Assembly: GCA_905221605.1 (NCBI GenBank)
Contig: CAJNDS010000129.1
Span: 55,001 to 119,000, forward strand
Direction: 5' to 3'
Source of the DNA: Symbiodinium natans
Lineage: Eukaryota > Sar > Dinophyceae > Suessiales > Symbiodiniaceae
Length of the DNA stretch: 64,000 nucleotides
Part shown: one piece after another, positions 52,821 to 62,440 of the stretch
Layout of the letters: every line of letters starts with the position of its first letter
Position numbering within the stretch: the first letter of the stretch is position 1
The notes under the pieces: model-generated
What the model saw: the letters and a program-made list of their open reading frames with translations, nothing else
Told to the model about the DNA's origin: nothing
Databases searched by the model: none
Translations under genes and position numbers: made by a program

Positions 52821-53226
52821 CAGAAGCAAGAAAAAGGGGCTTTCAAAATGGGGTTTCGGGCTCAGGCTTCGATGACGAACAAGATGGCGAATGGTGGCCA
52901 CCCCCGCTTACCGAGCAGGACCCGGCTTGATTTCAGCTGGAAGAGAGGTTCTGGCAGTGGGCATGGGCAGACCCACCCAAGCAGCCACAGAAAAGGTTGT
53001 CAGCACTTGCTGCACAACCAGCGAGCTAGACTCTCCACTTTGCGCGCAAACTCAGTGTTGCTTGAGATTCGCTTGTGGCTTGTGGCACCCTATATGCACC
53101 CAAACAATGTTTCCTGATGCTTTGCCACTATCTCATCTATCAATCTATCAGTGCACTTCAGAGCGACCGAAAAGTCCTGGACTTGTCAGCATTCTGATTC
53201 TGGTTAATTAGTTTCGAAACCCTTTG

Positions 53227-53288
53227 GCTGAAAGCCGTCAAGAGCCAGGACGTCGCTTTGCGACAGCGTGCGAAGCGGCTGTTGGAGG
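53227..53288 (+). CDS. Putative exon (unrecognised)
   Basis: Reads LKAVKSQDVALRQRAKRLLE and ends GAG^GTGCGA. Basic and helical. No family is recognised. Confidence 0.45.
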
Positions 53289-53808
53289 TGCGACCAGTGC
53301 GCGCATCCTTTGGTGTTCAGAAGAATTGCTGCACACCTTATTTCAGGTGAGGTCCTGACTTAGGTGTTGAGCAGGCAGAATGTAAGTTGTTGTTTTTGTC
53401 GGGGGGGGGGTTATACATAGTCCTCTAGATGCCCAACCTTAGTTTTCAGAAAAACTCAGCCAGTGGGTTGGACCGCAGCCTTCCGCAGGCAATCCGACGG
53501 ATTCCTCTGGTATACTACGACATCAAAGCTTGGGAGAATGAGCACGAAAAGGTCTTCTCCCTCTTCAGAAAAGGCGGGACTCGTGCATGAATCATGCAGC
53601 CCCACCATACCTTGCGCGCGCGCACGTGAAGTCGCGAAGGGGTGAGAAGTGCGGGTCATGTTTGCCTTGGGTGTGTATGTTGTCCAAGGACGTGCATAGG
53701 AATTTTCCACGCCATGCAAGAGCGGATTGTGTGAAGCAGAGCCTGAACCCTAAACCCTGAACCCTGAACCAACCCCAAACCCTAAACGCTGCTCGGGAGG
53801 TTGTCTAG

Positions 53809-54400
53809 ATGCTGACAAGTCCGACATGCTTGATGCACCGATCTACAATAACCCCCAGATTGAGGATGCGTGGCTTTTTCTGCTGGAGATGAGGCGACCC
53901 CCTGGTTCTTGGGGTTTAGGGTTTAGGGTTTAGGGTTTGGGGTTAGGGTTTAGGGTTTAGGGTTTATAGGGTTTAGGGTTTAGGGTTTAGGGTTTAGGGT
54001 TTAGGGTTTAGGGTTTAGGGTTTAGGGTTTAGGGTTTAGGGTTTAGGGTTTAGGGTTTAGGGGCCCCCTGGTTCTTAGTAGGGGATGGGGGAATTAGGTA
54101 CCCTATGTAATCCATTTAAGGGTATATATAGGGGAAGGGTACCTCATTCCCTCATTCCCTTCTAAGAACCAGCCAGACCCTAAACCTAAACCCCAAACCC
54201 CAAACCCCAAACCCCAAACCCCAAACCCTAAACCCTAAATTCAAAGGGTACCTCATTCCCTCATGAACCAGCCAGGAGGCGACACTTCAACCGAAGGAAG
54301 CACGTGCAGGAGTGTGCCCGCATCTTAGGAGCGTCCTACAACTGGTCGATTGTACTTTTGGGCTCCAAGAAACTTGGAGCCTGTTTCAGAACCAATCTTT
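53809..54400 (+). CDS. Two exons split by a composite intron-like element (unrecognised)
   Basis: Exon 53809-53892 reads ADKSDMLDAPIYNNPQIED then AWLFLLEM. After the element at 53893-54276 the second exon reads RRHFNRRKHVQECARILG then ASYNWSIVLLGSKKLGACF to about 54400. A further exon at 54549-54655 (KVLEALKDLPQDVCTEILE then DANAVDLLNTLYPSR, donor GTGCTG) probably belongs to the same gene. I do not recognise the protein; it is mixed charge and probably globular. Confidence 0.55.
53893..54276 (+). mobile_element. Composite family G element with arrays at both ends
   Basis: Layout: CCCCCTGGTTCTT (53898), TTTAGGG array 53911-54062, CCCCCTGGTTCTT again (54064), G element body with inverted end CTAAGAACCAGCCAG (54162-54176), CCCTAAA/CCCCAAA array 54178-54240, and a second GGTACCTCATTCCCTCAT ... 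GAACCAGCCAG (54246-54276). GAGGCGAC flanks the whole (53891-53898 and 54275-54282). Confidence 0.8.
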
Positions 54401-54411
54401 TTCTTGCAAGA

Positions 54412-54737
54412 TAGGGTTTAGGGTTTGGGTTTGGGGTTTAGGGTGTAGGGTTTAGGGTTTGGGGTTTAGGGTTTAGGGCCTTGCACAAGTAATTACGACG
54501 AACCAACTAGGAGTCAACTTCCATCTTGAGTAACAGAGCCTTCTGCAGCCAAGGAAGGTGTTAGAGGCTCTCAAGGATTTACCACAGGATGTATGCACAG
54601 AAATCCTGGAAGATGCCAACGCCGTGGACCTCCTGAACACACTTTACCCATCAAGGTGCTGCCTCTGCCTGAGTTTGCAAAATAGGGTTTAGGGTTTAGG
54701 GTTTAGGGTTTAGGGTTTAGGGTTTAGGGTTTAGGGT
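54412..54737 (+). repeat. TTTAGGG blocks
   Basis: 54412-54480 and 54685-54737, on either side of the KVLEALKDLPQD exon. Confidence 0.85.
54549..54655 (+). CDS. Putative exon KVLEALKDLPQD
   Basis: Acceptor TTCTGCAG, donor AAG^GTGCTG. The frame is open throughout, acidic and helical. Probably the next exon of the 53.8-54.4 kb gene. Confidence 0.5.
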
Positions 54738-54841
54738 TGAGTGGGGCTTCCCACCCTTTTCAGCAGCTCTTCTCCAAAAAAACCTCAACCTCCCCTAAAT
54801 GCCCCTAAAAGCTGTAAACCTCTGAACCCTACTTGGAGGTT

Positions 54842-55060
54842 CCCTAAACCCTAAACCCTAAACCCTAAACCCTAAATCCTAAACCCTGAACCCTGAACCC
54901 TGAACCCTGAACCTTCAAGTAGAGCCCAGCACAGCACGGTGAACCCCTCCAGGCGCCGCTCGAAACCTCGTTCGACGGACTGGCTTGCGGGCAGCTGCCG
55001 GGCTTAGGGGTTTAGGGCTTAGGGCTTAGGGTTTAGGGGTTTGGACTTGAGGTTTAAGGG
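54842..55060. repeat. CCCTAAA/CCCTGAA array, 90-bp island, TTAGGG array
   Basis: CCCTAAA at 54842-54915 and CTTAGGG/TTTAGGG at 55006-55060. The island contains PLETSFDGLACGQLPG in one frame. Confidence 0.75.
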
Positions 55061-55254
55061 CTTCCGGTTGCAGCTCTTTTTGTTTTTGAGCTCTGCGGTT
55101 TGGGGTTTTGGGGGGCTTAGGGGTTTGGGAACCAGGCTGTCAGGTCCTTAACTGGGTTTTGGAGTACTAGACTCTAATGCATTTGTTTGGTTCTGAATTC
55201 CTACAGTAGCTCCTTATACCTAAAAAGTATGTGATGCAGGGTTTATAGTATTGT

Positions 55255-55383
55255 TATTGGTGAGTGTATATAAGGTTCCTTTTTAGTATTGGTGAGTGTA
55301 CACCTTGGGTGTCCTTTTCGGGGTACAAGAAATAGAACAACCCTAAACCCTAAACCCTAAACCCTAAACCCTACTTCATGTAC
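55255..55383 (+). mobile_element. Intron-like element, family H, with CCCTAAA insert
   Basis: Same layout as 19264 (two GGTGAGTGTATA/CA, CCTTGGGTGTCCTTTTCGGG, GTACAAGAAATA), but five CCCTAAA units (55342-55372) sit exactly before the shared CCTACTTCAT. Confidence 0.7.
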
Positions 55384-55498
55384 TTTATTCCAGGGCCCAC
55401 GGCCAAAGTAGGGGTGAAGAGCAGCCAAGGCACTCCGACCAACTCCCCATCCAATGGCTGGAGTGGTGAGTCGGCCACTCGGCCCCATTCTGGTGATT

Positions 55499-55605
55499 GT
55501 ATGGTTTACTATATGGTTTACTATATGGTTTATCATAATATGGTTTAAGGTTACTATATGGTTTACTATATGGTTTACTATATGGTTTATCATAATATGG
55601 TTCAG
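55499..55605. repeat. 12-bp ATATGGTTTACT repeat
   Basis: Two blocks of the 12-mer, each ending TTTATCATAATATGGTT. The whole is a duplication of about 55 bp. Confidence 0.9.
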
Positions 55606-55729
55606 GAAATATTATTGTCGTATTTTGTCACTATTGTTCGTATTATCAAATGCTATTCTTACACGGTGGATACTACGACTTCGTGTCCGGGGTTTCGGGG
55701 TTTCTTATGGTGCATCGGTAGAAACCCAG

Positions 55730-56110
55730 AAGCCTTAAAGCCCCAAGCCCTAACACCCTCTAACACCCCCTGAAAACCCCTCCAAAGCCCCTTACGCCCC
55801 TCCAAAAACCCTAAGGGTCCTTAAAGCCCTACAACCCCCTTGCAATACCCTAAAGCCCTTAAAGCCCTAAGACCCCTAAAACCCCCTAAAACCCCCCTGA
55901 AACCCCCTCAAAGCCCGAACGCCCCAAACCCCAAACCCTAAACCCTAAACCCTAAACCCTAAACCCTACACCCTAAACCCTGAACCCTAAACCCTAAATG
56001 CCCCGAGAGCCGAGGACGGCAGCTGGCCGGCGAAAGACAGCACCTCGGGGAAGGTCGAAGCTGGGGCGAAATAACAAGGGTTTAGGGTTTAGGGCTTTGG
56101 GTTTAGGGTT
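55730..56110. repeat. Degenerate CCCTAAAG repeats, CCCTAAA array, island, TTTAGGG
   Basis: Long degenerate CCCTNAAA text (55730-55920), regular CCCTAAA (55921-56000), an 80-bp island (PRAEDGSWPAKDSTSGKVE) and a short TTTAGGG block from 56080. Confidence 0.8.
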
Positions 56111-57388
56111 TACGATATTTGTATTAATAAGAGTATCAGCAACCATAGTACGATAACAAAAACAACAATAACGCTAAAACGACACTAAAATAACACTACA
56201 ATCACAATGAATGGTAACAACCATGAGAATCGTGATCGCAACTTCTACTAGCAGCAAGAGAAACATTAGAGCAGGCGGCTATCAAGGTTTTAAGCTTTTC
56301 AAGCTACCACAATGAAGAGGGATGTGGGAGTTCGGGGTTCAGGGCTTGTACGTGTTGTTTTTTCGTTTGCGGGTTTAGGGCTGCAAACGTGCGGAAACGA
56401 GTTTTCTGCTGTAGACCCATGTTGTGCCCCAAACCCTAGACCCTAAATCTTGCGTGCCCATCCTGTACCTCTTTATGAGGGGCCTTTTCACGGGCAGACC
56501 ACGAGCAAGGGAACTAATTTTTTCGAAGAGAAATCCTTTGCTTAGAACCCATGCTAGCAGGGCAGATGAGAGTTCATTCCATTGGTAAACATTCTAGAGT
56601 CTTGCGATCCTTGTGGTGATGGCTCCAAAGCTCCTCGGTCCCAAATGGCAAAAGGCAGCATCGTGTTCTGGAAGGCTTCTCCATTTGAAAAGTGAAAACG
56701 TGCTTGGGCAAGCCCGAAACCTGTGATTGTTTAGTTTTTTATTTAGTTGTTTTGTGTTTTTAGTTGTTTCTAGTTTTTTCTAGTTGTTTTTACTTTTTTT
56801 GTGTTCTGTAGTTTCGTCTAGGTTTGTTTAGCGTTTCTTAGTTTCCGTTGGTTTTCCGTTTTTGTCTTTTGCGAGTTGCCCATACTTTTGCTCTAGTTTC
56901 CAGGCTTTGTTTCTTTCCTTTGGTTTTGGCAGCTTTCTTATTGGAGTCGTGGGGTCTTCCGCAGACCACTGGAAAACCCACAAAAAACCACAGCAACCGA
57001 GGCCAGCCCAATGGTAACCACTCAGGCGCCTCGTCAACCCTACACACGTGGTTCTTTTCTGTAAACTCTTTGGTGCTACAGGCGACCAGGAGTCATGGAT
57101 GTTTTAGCTTTGCTTAGGTTTTTTCCAGCTTTTCTTAGCTTTCCTTAGCCTCCTCAGTCTTGGGCGCATATGCTGAGAGATTCCTTGTCGGTTCCTTTAC
57201 TGCTGAAAAAGCCCCATATATAGCGGTATAGGATGGGCACCTATGACTAAACACGACCTCTACATCAATCCAGGAAGATTCGCCGACCTGGACGCAGGAG
57301 GCGTGGCCTTCGGAGAAAGCCAATGGCCGGAACCCCAAGAACCCGTTCAAGCCTTTCAAGCAGTCGGCCACTTGGGCGCAGCTTCAGT
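56111..57388. other. Unique stretch, no gene supported
   Basis: AACAATAACG-type AT-rich text (56110-56260), a TTTAGTTGTTTTT-rich stretch (56725-56830) and open frames without recognisable domains. Confidence 0.5.
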
Positions 57389-57389
57389 A

Positions 57390-57665
57390 GGGTTTGGGGT
57401 TTAGGGTTTAGGGTTTTGGGTTTAGGGTTGAGGGTTGGGGTTTACTAAATTAGGGTTTAGGGTTTAGGGTTAGGGTTTAGGGTTTAGGGTTTAGGGTTTA
57501 GGGTTTAGGGTTTAGGGTTTAGGGTTTAGGCTTTAGGCTTTAGGCTTTAGGGTTTAGGGTTTAGGGTTTAGGGTTTAGGGTTTAGGGTTTAGGGTTTAGG
57601 GTTTAGGGTTCAGGGTTCAGGGTTTAGGGTTTAGGGTTTAGGGTTTAGGGTTAAGGGTTTAGGGT
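57390..57665 (+). repeat. Long TTTAGGG array
   Basis: The longest uninterrupted TTTAGGG array in the window (about 200 bp regular), with a few CTTTAGG and TTCAGGG variants. Confidence 0.95.
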
Positions 57666-57977
57666 TTGCTTCCCTTGGCAAGGCTCTTGGGATATTTTAC
57701 ATTTTACATGATTGGGGTTAAGAGGATGCATTCAGGGGAATCTGTGTCAGAGGGCTTTGAGGGCCTTCCTGGTAGCAAGCCCAGGCATAGTGATGATCGT
57801 CATGCTCTTAAGGGGTATCTCGTGGCAGAGCATGAGCCTGCTACACACCAACCTCCATGCTGGAAGCTTTCTCATGGCAACGCCGCACACACTCCCAAAG
57901 TTCAGCATTCCACTAAAAATACTCTAATCTGCTCCACTGGGAACATTTTAGTACTGAAGGTTGGGCGGGAAACCTAA
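57666..57977 (+). CDS. Open frame of 103 codons, unrecognised
   Basis: Open between TTTAGGG and CCCTAAA arrays, reading LLGYFTFYMIGVKRMHSG and HALKGYLVAEHEPATH among others. At 300 bp it is longer than typical islands here; another frame is also open, so coding is uncertain. Confidence 0.25.
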   Translation: MLPLARLLGYFTFYMIGVKRMHSGESVSEGFEGLPGSKPRHSDDRHALKGYLVAEHEPATHQPPCWKLSHGNAAHTPKVQHSTKNTLICSTGNILVLKVGRET

Positions 57978-58090
57978 ACCCTATGCCCTAAATCCCCGTA
58001 AACCCTAAACCCCTAAACCCCTAAACCCCTAAACCCCTAAACCCCTAAACCCCTAAACCCCTAAACCCCTAAACCCCTAAACCCTAAACC
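57970..58090 (-). repeat. CCCCTAAA (8-mer) array
   Basis: Nine CCCCTAAA units. Its 8-bp dialect is matched by the array on the other side of the exon. Confidence 0.92.
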
Positions 58091-58095
58091 ATCAG

Positions 58096-58215
58096 TTTTT
58101 GACCGAAACTCTGAGCCCGCGGAGGAGGTGAGCCTTGACTGGGTAGAAGAGCCGCCCCAGCGGCCGGCACCCCCAGCGCCAGGCGGAGAATCTTTGCTTG
58201 GGGCTCATGTCGGAG
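58096..58215 (+). CDS. Putative exon, acidic and proline-rich
   Basis: After CCATCAG the frame reads FDRNSEPAEEVSLDWVEEPP then QRPAPPAPGGESLLGAHVGG, and runs into GTTTAGGGG. Probably a disordered linker of an unnamed protein. Confidence 0.5.
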
Positions 58216-58297
58216 GATTGTTTAGGGGTTTAGGGGTTTAGGGGTTTAGGGGTTTAGGGGTTTAGGGGTTTAGGGGTTTAGGGGTTTAGGGGTTTAG
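58216..58297 (+). repeat. TTTAGGGG (8-mer) array
   Basis: Ten TTTAGGGG units; mirror dialect of 58013-58085. Confidence 0.92.
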
Positions 58298-58927
58298 GGA
58301 TTCACGGCTCTTGGCAGCTTTGGTTTGGGTTAAGGGTTGATTTGGGGTTTAGGATCTATAGGGCTTAGGGTTTAGGGGTTTTACAGGCGAAGGCTCGAAG
58401 CCCTCAACCCTGAACCCCTAACAGCAAGGCTTACGCCGCAAACTGGAGCCATAAGCCATGGCCGGAAGATTTGCATGCACAGAGGGCCCCTTAAGCACAG
58501 GGAAGCGCCCTGTAATCTACCCAGGGGTTTGGCTACGAAGAGGTCCACACGAAAGACCCCTGGAACATTCAGTTGCAAGCATCTGTCGCGGTGCGCGCAC
58601 GGTAGGCCCCTTAAAATCCCTTCAAGAATCCTAAAGCCTCGCAAAATTGCTACACTCACGGAGCCCCCATGAGATGACAGGCGACAAACGCGAGGGGGGA
58701 TGACTGCGAAGCGGCGTAGAGGATTTTATTCCCTAAACAAAGCAGCCGAATGATCAGTATTTATTGTGAATAGTATGAATAGTGCCTATCCTAAGCCCTA
58801 AACCAAAACCCTAAACCCTAAAGGCCTTGAAGCCTTACGCTTCATGCTCTGGGTGTACGGATGGAAACCTGGGGCAGGTCCGCCCGACGCCTTCAGTGGA
58901 TTCGGTGGCCCCCAGGCGCGTCTCATT

Positions 58928-59213
58928 CCTGTGGGATTTCCAAGGTGTGAAGGTATTTAAACGAAACCCTAAACCCTAAACCCTAAACCCTAAACCCTAA
59001 ACCCTAAGGTAGGATAAGGGGGGCCCTTAAAAGGGAACCCTTCTGAACCCTCTTCTGGCTCTCTTAAACAGGGACCTTATTCAGAGGGTCTTTATCCCCC
59101 AAAGTCCCCCTAATCCTTTTCCCTGCTGTGGGATTTCCAAGGGTGTGGAAAGTATTTAAACGAAGGTCCCCTATCCCGAAACCCTAACCCTAAACCCTAA
59201 ACCCCTAAACCCT
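58928..59213 (-). repeat. CCCTAAA blocks between direct repeats
   Basis: CTGTGGGATTTCCAAG ... GTATTTAAACGAA occurs at 58930-58964 and 59128-59164. Between them are a CCCTAAA array (58966-59008) and a G/C-rich hairpin sequence; another CCCTAAA block follows the second copy. Confidence 0.8.
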
Positions 59214-59438
59214 ATAGGAGCTGTTTATACAATTCATAGCAGGTCCCCCAACCGGGCCCCGAATGTAGAGCAACCCCCCCACTTTCGCTTCGGCATTCGG
59301 AAGCACTTTCCACCCGAGAGTCTGACTAAAAACCCCAGAGCCTAAAGCCTCGAAAATACGTTGAGCACTGGTGTCCGGATTCTCTGTGTCGGCTCGAGGG
59401 CTTACGCAAAGTTCTCCTTTTTTGGGATCTACACCTAA

Positions 59439-59500
59439 TGGTGGGTTCAGGGTTCAGGGTTCAGGGTTCAGGGTTCAGGGTTTAGGGTTTAGGGTTTATG
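59439..59500 (+). repeat. TTCAGGG then TTTAGGG array
   Basis: Five TTCAGGG units followed by TTTAGGG. Confidence 0.85.
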
Positions 59501-59633
59501 GATTAGGGTTTATAAAGGGCTTGTAAGGCGGGCCGGTGCTACAGGCCATTTTGAGACTCAGGATTTGCGTCCTTGGGCGGCCCGTGTTTTCAGCCTTGAT
59601 TTGAGCCTGCGCATTTTCAAGGTTAAAGGTCTT

Positions 59634-59738
59634 GGTACCCCAGTTACCCTTTACACTTTACCATTTTTTGTTCAAGGTTCCTTAAAGTTACCAACCCCAA
59701 AAAGGGTACCCTTATGTAAGTATAGTCACTGGCGTACC
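59634..59738 (+). mobile_element. Intron-like element, family A
   Basis: GGTACCCCAGTTACCC start, TTCAAGGTTCCTTAAAGTTA, AAAAAGGGTACCCTTATG, and CACTGGCGTACC end. Confidence 0.7.
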
Positions 59739-60099
59739 GGGGTTTCACGCTAAGAGTTTTCGTGTGGAGGTTAGGATGGTTTCCAGGTGTTGAGTTCTGC
59801 CCTGCGGCCAAGCATCTTGTCCTGAAGTCTACAAGCCCTAAGCCCTGAACACATCGTAGTCTACCCCGATCCTGAAACCTAGAGTCTCCCCGAATTCGAG
59901 AAGCGCCGGCAGGTCGAACAGTGGCCGCAGAGAGCGAGTGAGTCTTTGTCAGCATTCGGGTTTGATGCTTGAGGTTGGTTGCAGGCGTGAAGCTCTACAT
60001 CCACTGCGTTGAAAATAAAGGGGGGGGGGGGGGGGGGGCGATCGTATCCCTAAACCCTATACCCTAGACCTGAACCCCTAAATTTCTTGGCCCCCTTAT

Positions 60100-60330
60100 T
60101 CAGGTTTAAGGGCTTAAAGGTGGAAAAGGGTTTAAGGGTTAAAGGGATTTGGGTTTCAAGGTTTCAGGGTTGAAGGGTTCAAGGGTTTAAGGGTTCAAGG
60201 GTTGAAGGGTTTAAGTTTTAAGAATGTCAGGGTTGAAGGTTTTCAGCGTTTCAGGGTTTAAGGGTCTGGGGTTTGAGGGTTTAAGGGTTTGGGGTTGCAG
60301 GGTGAAGGGCTTAGGGTTTAAGGGCTGGTT
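60100..60330 (+). repeat. Degenerate TTTAAGGG/TTCAAGGG array
   Basis: An 8-bp dialect (GGGTTTAA) with substitutions, not followed by a clear exon. Confidence 0.8.
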
Positions 60331-60462
60331 TAGGGTAGTCTAAGCTAAATCAGGTTCGGGTTCAGGACCGCGGCCAAGAATCACGTCACGTCGCCAACCC
60401 TGTTCCCGGCACAAGCGCGCGAAGCCTTCAGATGGCCACTTCCTCTAGGACTAATGAATTTT

Positions 60463-60545
60463 AGGGTTTAGGGTTTAGGGTTTTTGGTTTAGGGTTTAGG
60501 GTTTAGGGTTCTTAGAATTGGGACCACATACCTTGGGGTTTAGGG
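60463..60545 (+). repeat. TTTAGGG array
   Basis: Irregular units. The 85 bp before it (60363-60448) read AAKNHVTSPTLFPAQARE in one frame, a possible exon. Confidence 0.75.
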
Positions 60546-61129
60546 TTGAGGGATGTATGCGACTATTGAAGAAAGTAGTCCCCTAGATCCAACACCCAAA
60601 CTTCATACAAGCCTGCAAGGAGAAGCCTGGCGGAGGGAGGCTCGGAAGCTGTTTCCTGTTAGGAGTGTTGTACAGCGTGGAGAGCACGAGCACTTGCTTA
60701 CCCGTGGCCCAAATCCCAAACTGCAAGGCTGCAACTTCGTCTAAGGGCTTAACCTCAGGGTTTTTTGGTTTAGGAGGCAATTTCGAGGAATTGGGGGCAC
60801 CCTATTCTGAAAGTGCCTACAATAGGGATTAGAAGGCTCGTTTGGGCACTCAAGGGGGGAACTCCTCGTCCTAGGACCCTAAGTCCTAAGTCCTCCAGCG
60901 CGGACTACAAGGCCCCTTATATGAATAGCTCGCACCTTCAAGTAGTTTTGGAAGGTACATACTCTACTGGAGTACAAGGAAACTTGGGCCTGTGGGGACT
61001 CCAACGCTAACCATGTAGACTCAGCCGCCAAAAAGTACATTCGGCAGCCCCCAAATCTCCTCCCTCCAAGTCCAATTCTTCCTGAGTGGGGGTCTCCAGT
61101 TTCAGCGTTATCGGCTATGAGCCCCAGGC

Positions 61130-61385
61130 ATCTATAAACCTTAAACCCTTAAACCCTTAAACCCTTAAACCCTGAAACCCTTAAACCCTTAAACCCTTTA
61201 ACCCTTTAACCCTTTAACCCTTTAACCCTTTAACCCTTTAACCCTTTAACCCTTTAACCCTTTAACCCTTTAACCCTTAAACCCTTAAACCCTTAAACCC
61301 TTAAACCCTTAAACCCTTAAACCCTTAAACCCTTAAACCCTAAACCCTAAACCCTTAAACCCTTAAACCCTAAACCCTAAACCCT
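61130..61385 (-). repeat. CCCTTAAA/CCCTTTAA (8-mer) array
   Basis: About 30 units of 8 bp, switching from CCCTTAAA to CCCTTTAA and back, then to CCCTAAA. Confidence 0.95.
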
Positions 61386-61392
61386 CCCCCCT

Positions 61393-61483
61393 TGGCATGG
61401 CAAGGCCGGGCACCAATCCTTTCCGGAAGGATGGGCCGCCCCGCAGCAGCAACCCTTTCACTGCCTCACCAGCGATGGCGTGA
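61393..61483 (+). CDS. Putative terminal exon with two NPF motifs
   Basis: Reads MARPGTNPFRKDGPPRSSN then PFTASPAMA and stops at TGA 61481-61483. NPF tripeptides bind EH domains in endocytic proteins; that role is inference. A TTTAGGG array follows at 61541-61630. Confidence 0.4.
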
Positions 61484-61540
61484 GAAAAGCTGAGCTCTTC
61501 TCATGAGGGTTGAGGGAGGTTTAGTTTTTTTTTTTTTTGG

Positions 61541-61630
61541 TTTAGGGTTTAGGGTTTGGGGTTTACGGTTTACGGTTTAGGGTTTAGGGTCTAGTGTCTA
61601 GGGTTTTAGGTTGAGGGTTTAGGGTTTTGG
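61541..61630 (+). repeat. TTTAGGG array, degenerate
   Basis: Mixed TTTAGGG, TTTACGG and TCTAGGG units after a T-run. Confidence 0.8.
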
Positions 61631-61989
61631 CTGGCAACCTCAAAACCTAAAGCCTAAACTGAAATGATTTCATCTTGGTTTGGAGCGTCTAGGCTTTCTG
61701 GGGTGGTGGTGGGTGATCCTGGCATTGGCGGGTTCAAAGGGTGCACGGCGGTCATGCCAGGACAAGGCCTGCTAGGGGTTTTCTTTGTAGGATGTGGTGT
61801 GTATGTCCTTCCCATACTCAGAAGCTGAATGAGTACACTGTACACTTTTTGTGAAACTATAGTCCCCTTTTGAACTCAAAGTGTACACTTTGTGTGGGGC
61901 TTATGAACTCAGCAGCTGAGCATAGAATCTGTCGCCCGCGACTTCTCGACGTCAGTAGCCCCCCATGCTGTTTCATTGTGAGTACATTG

Positions 61990-62440
61990 CTACAGAACTG
62001 CTGCCAGATCCGGTGACGCCTGAAGCTCCGATCATAGTACAGGAGTACTGGCAGCCACAGTTCGCTGCGGACGGCTACGGGAGTTGCTTCACAAACAAGG
62101 CCCGGTATCCCCCGAGCCCAAAGACTTTAAGAAGGGTAGTGCCATGGTCCCTTGATACGGTCCCTTACCTTCCTTAAAGGGTTCTAGGGTTCTAGGGTTT
62201 ATAGGGTTTATAGGGTTTAGGGTTTAGGGTTTAGGGTTTAGGGTTTACCCTAAACCCTAAACCCTAAACCCTAAACCCTAAACCCTAAACCCTAAACCCT
62301 AAACCCTAAACCCAGAATCGGCCCTTGGAGGGTGGCCCTGTTTCGTATACCCTCAAACACTGGCAGTTGCTTCTGGAGGTCTCCGACTCCCTGGAGGGCT
62401 GCCTCCTCGTGTACAAAAAGGAGGCGTGTGGACAGCATGC
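61990..62440 (+). CDS. Two exons of an unrecognised protein
   Basis: The first, about 61990-62115, reads LPDPVTPEAPIIVQEYW and QPQFAADGYGSCFTNKARY. The second, 62315-62440, follows CCCAG and reads PVSYTLKHWQLLLEVSD then SLEGCLLVYKKEACGQHA, ending at GCG^GTTTAGGG. The intron between them is a family K fragment plus a TTTAGGG/CCCTAAA hairpin. The family is unknown. Confidence 0.5.
62128..62185 (+). mobile_element. Truncated family K element
   Basis: AAGAAGGGTAGTGCCATGGTCCC (quoted in part by family) and TCCCTTACCTTCCTTAAAGG; the 3' inverted end has been replaced by telomere-like repeats. Confidence 0.55.
62186..62312. repeat. Head-to-head TTTAGGG/CCCTAAA hairpin
   Basis: TTTAGGG units (62205-62246) turn directly into CCCTAAA units (62247-62311) with no spacer, forming a near-perfect palindrome that ends AAACCCAG at an exon. 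Confidence 0.92.

Larger units (their letters stand above)
51700..53226. other. Mixed unique sequence, no gene confirmed
   Basis: G-rich tract 51700-51740; a 28-bp tandem duplication at 52123-52178; an open frame at 52190-52580 with no known domain; a possible exon around 53025-53085 (ARLSTLRANSVLLEIRLW). PDE12-like 3' exons might hide here but I cannot identify them. Confidence 0.5.
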
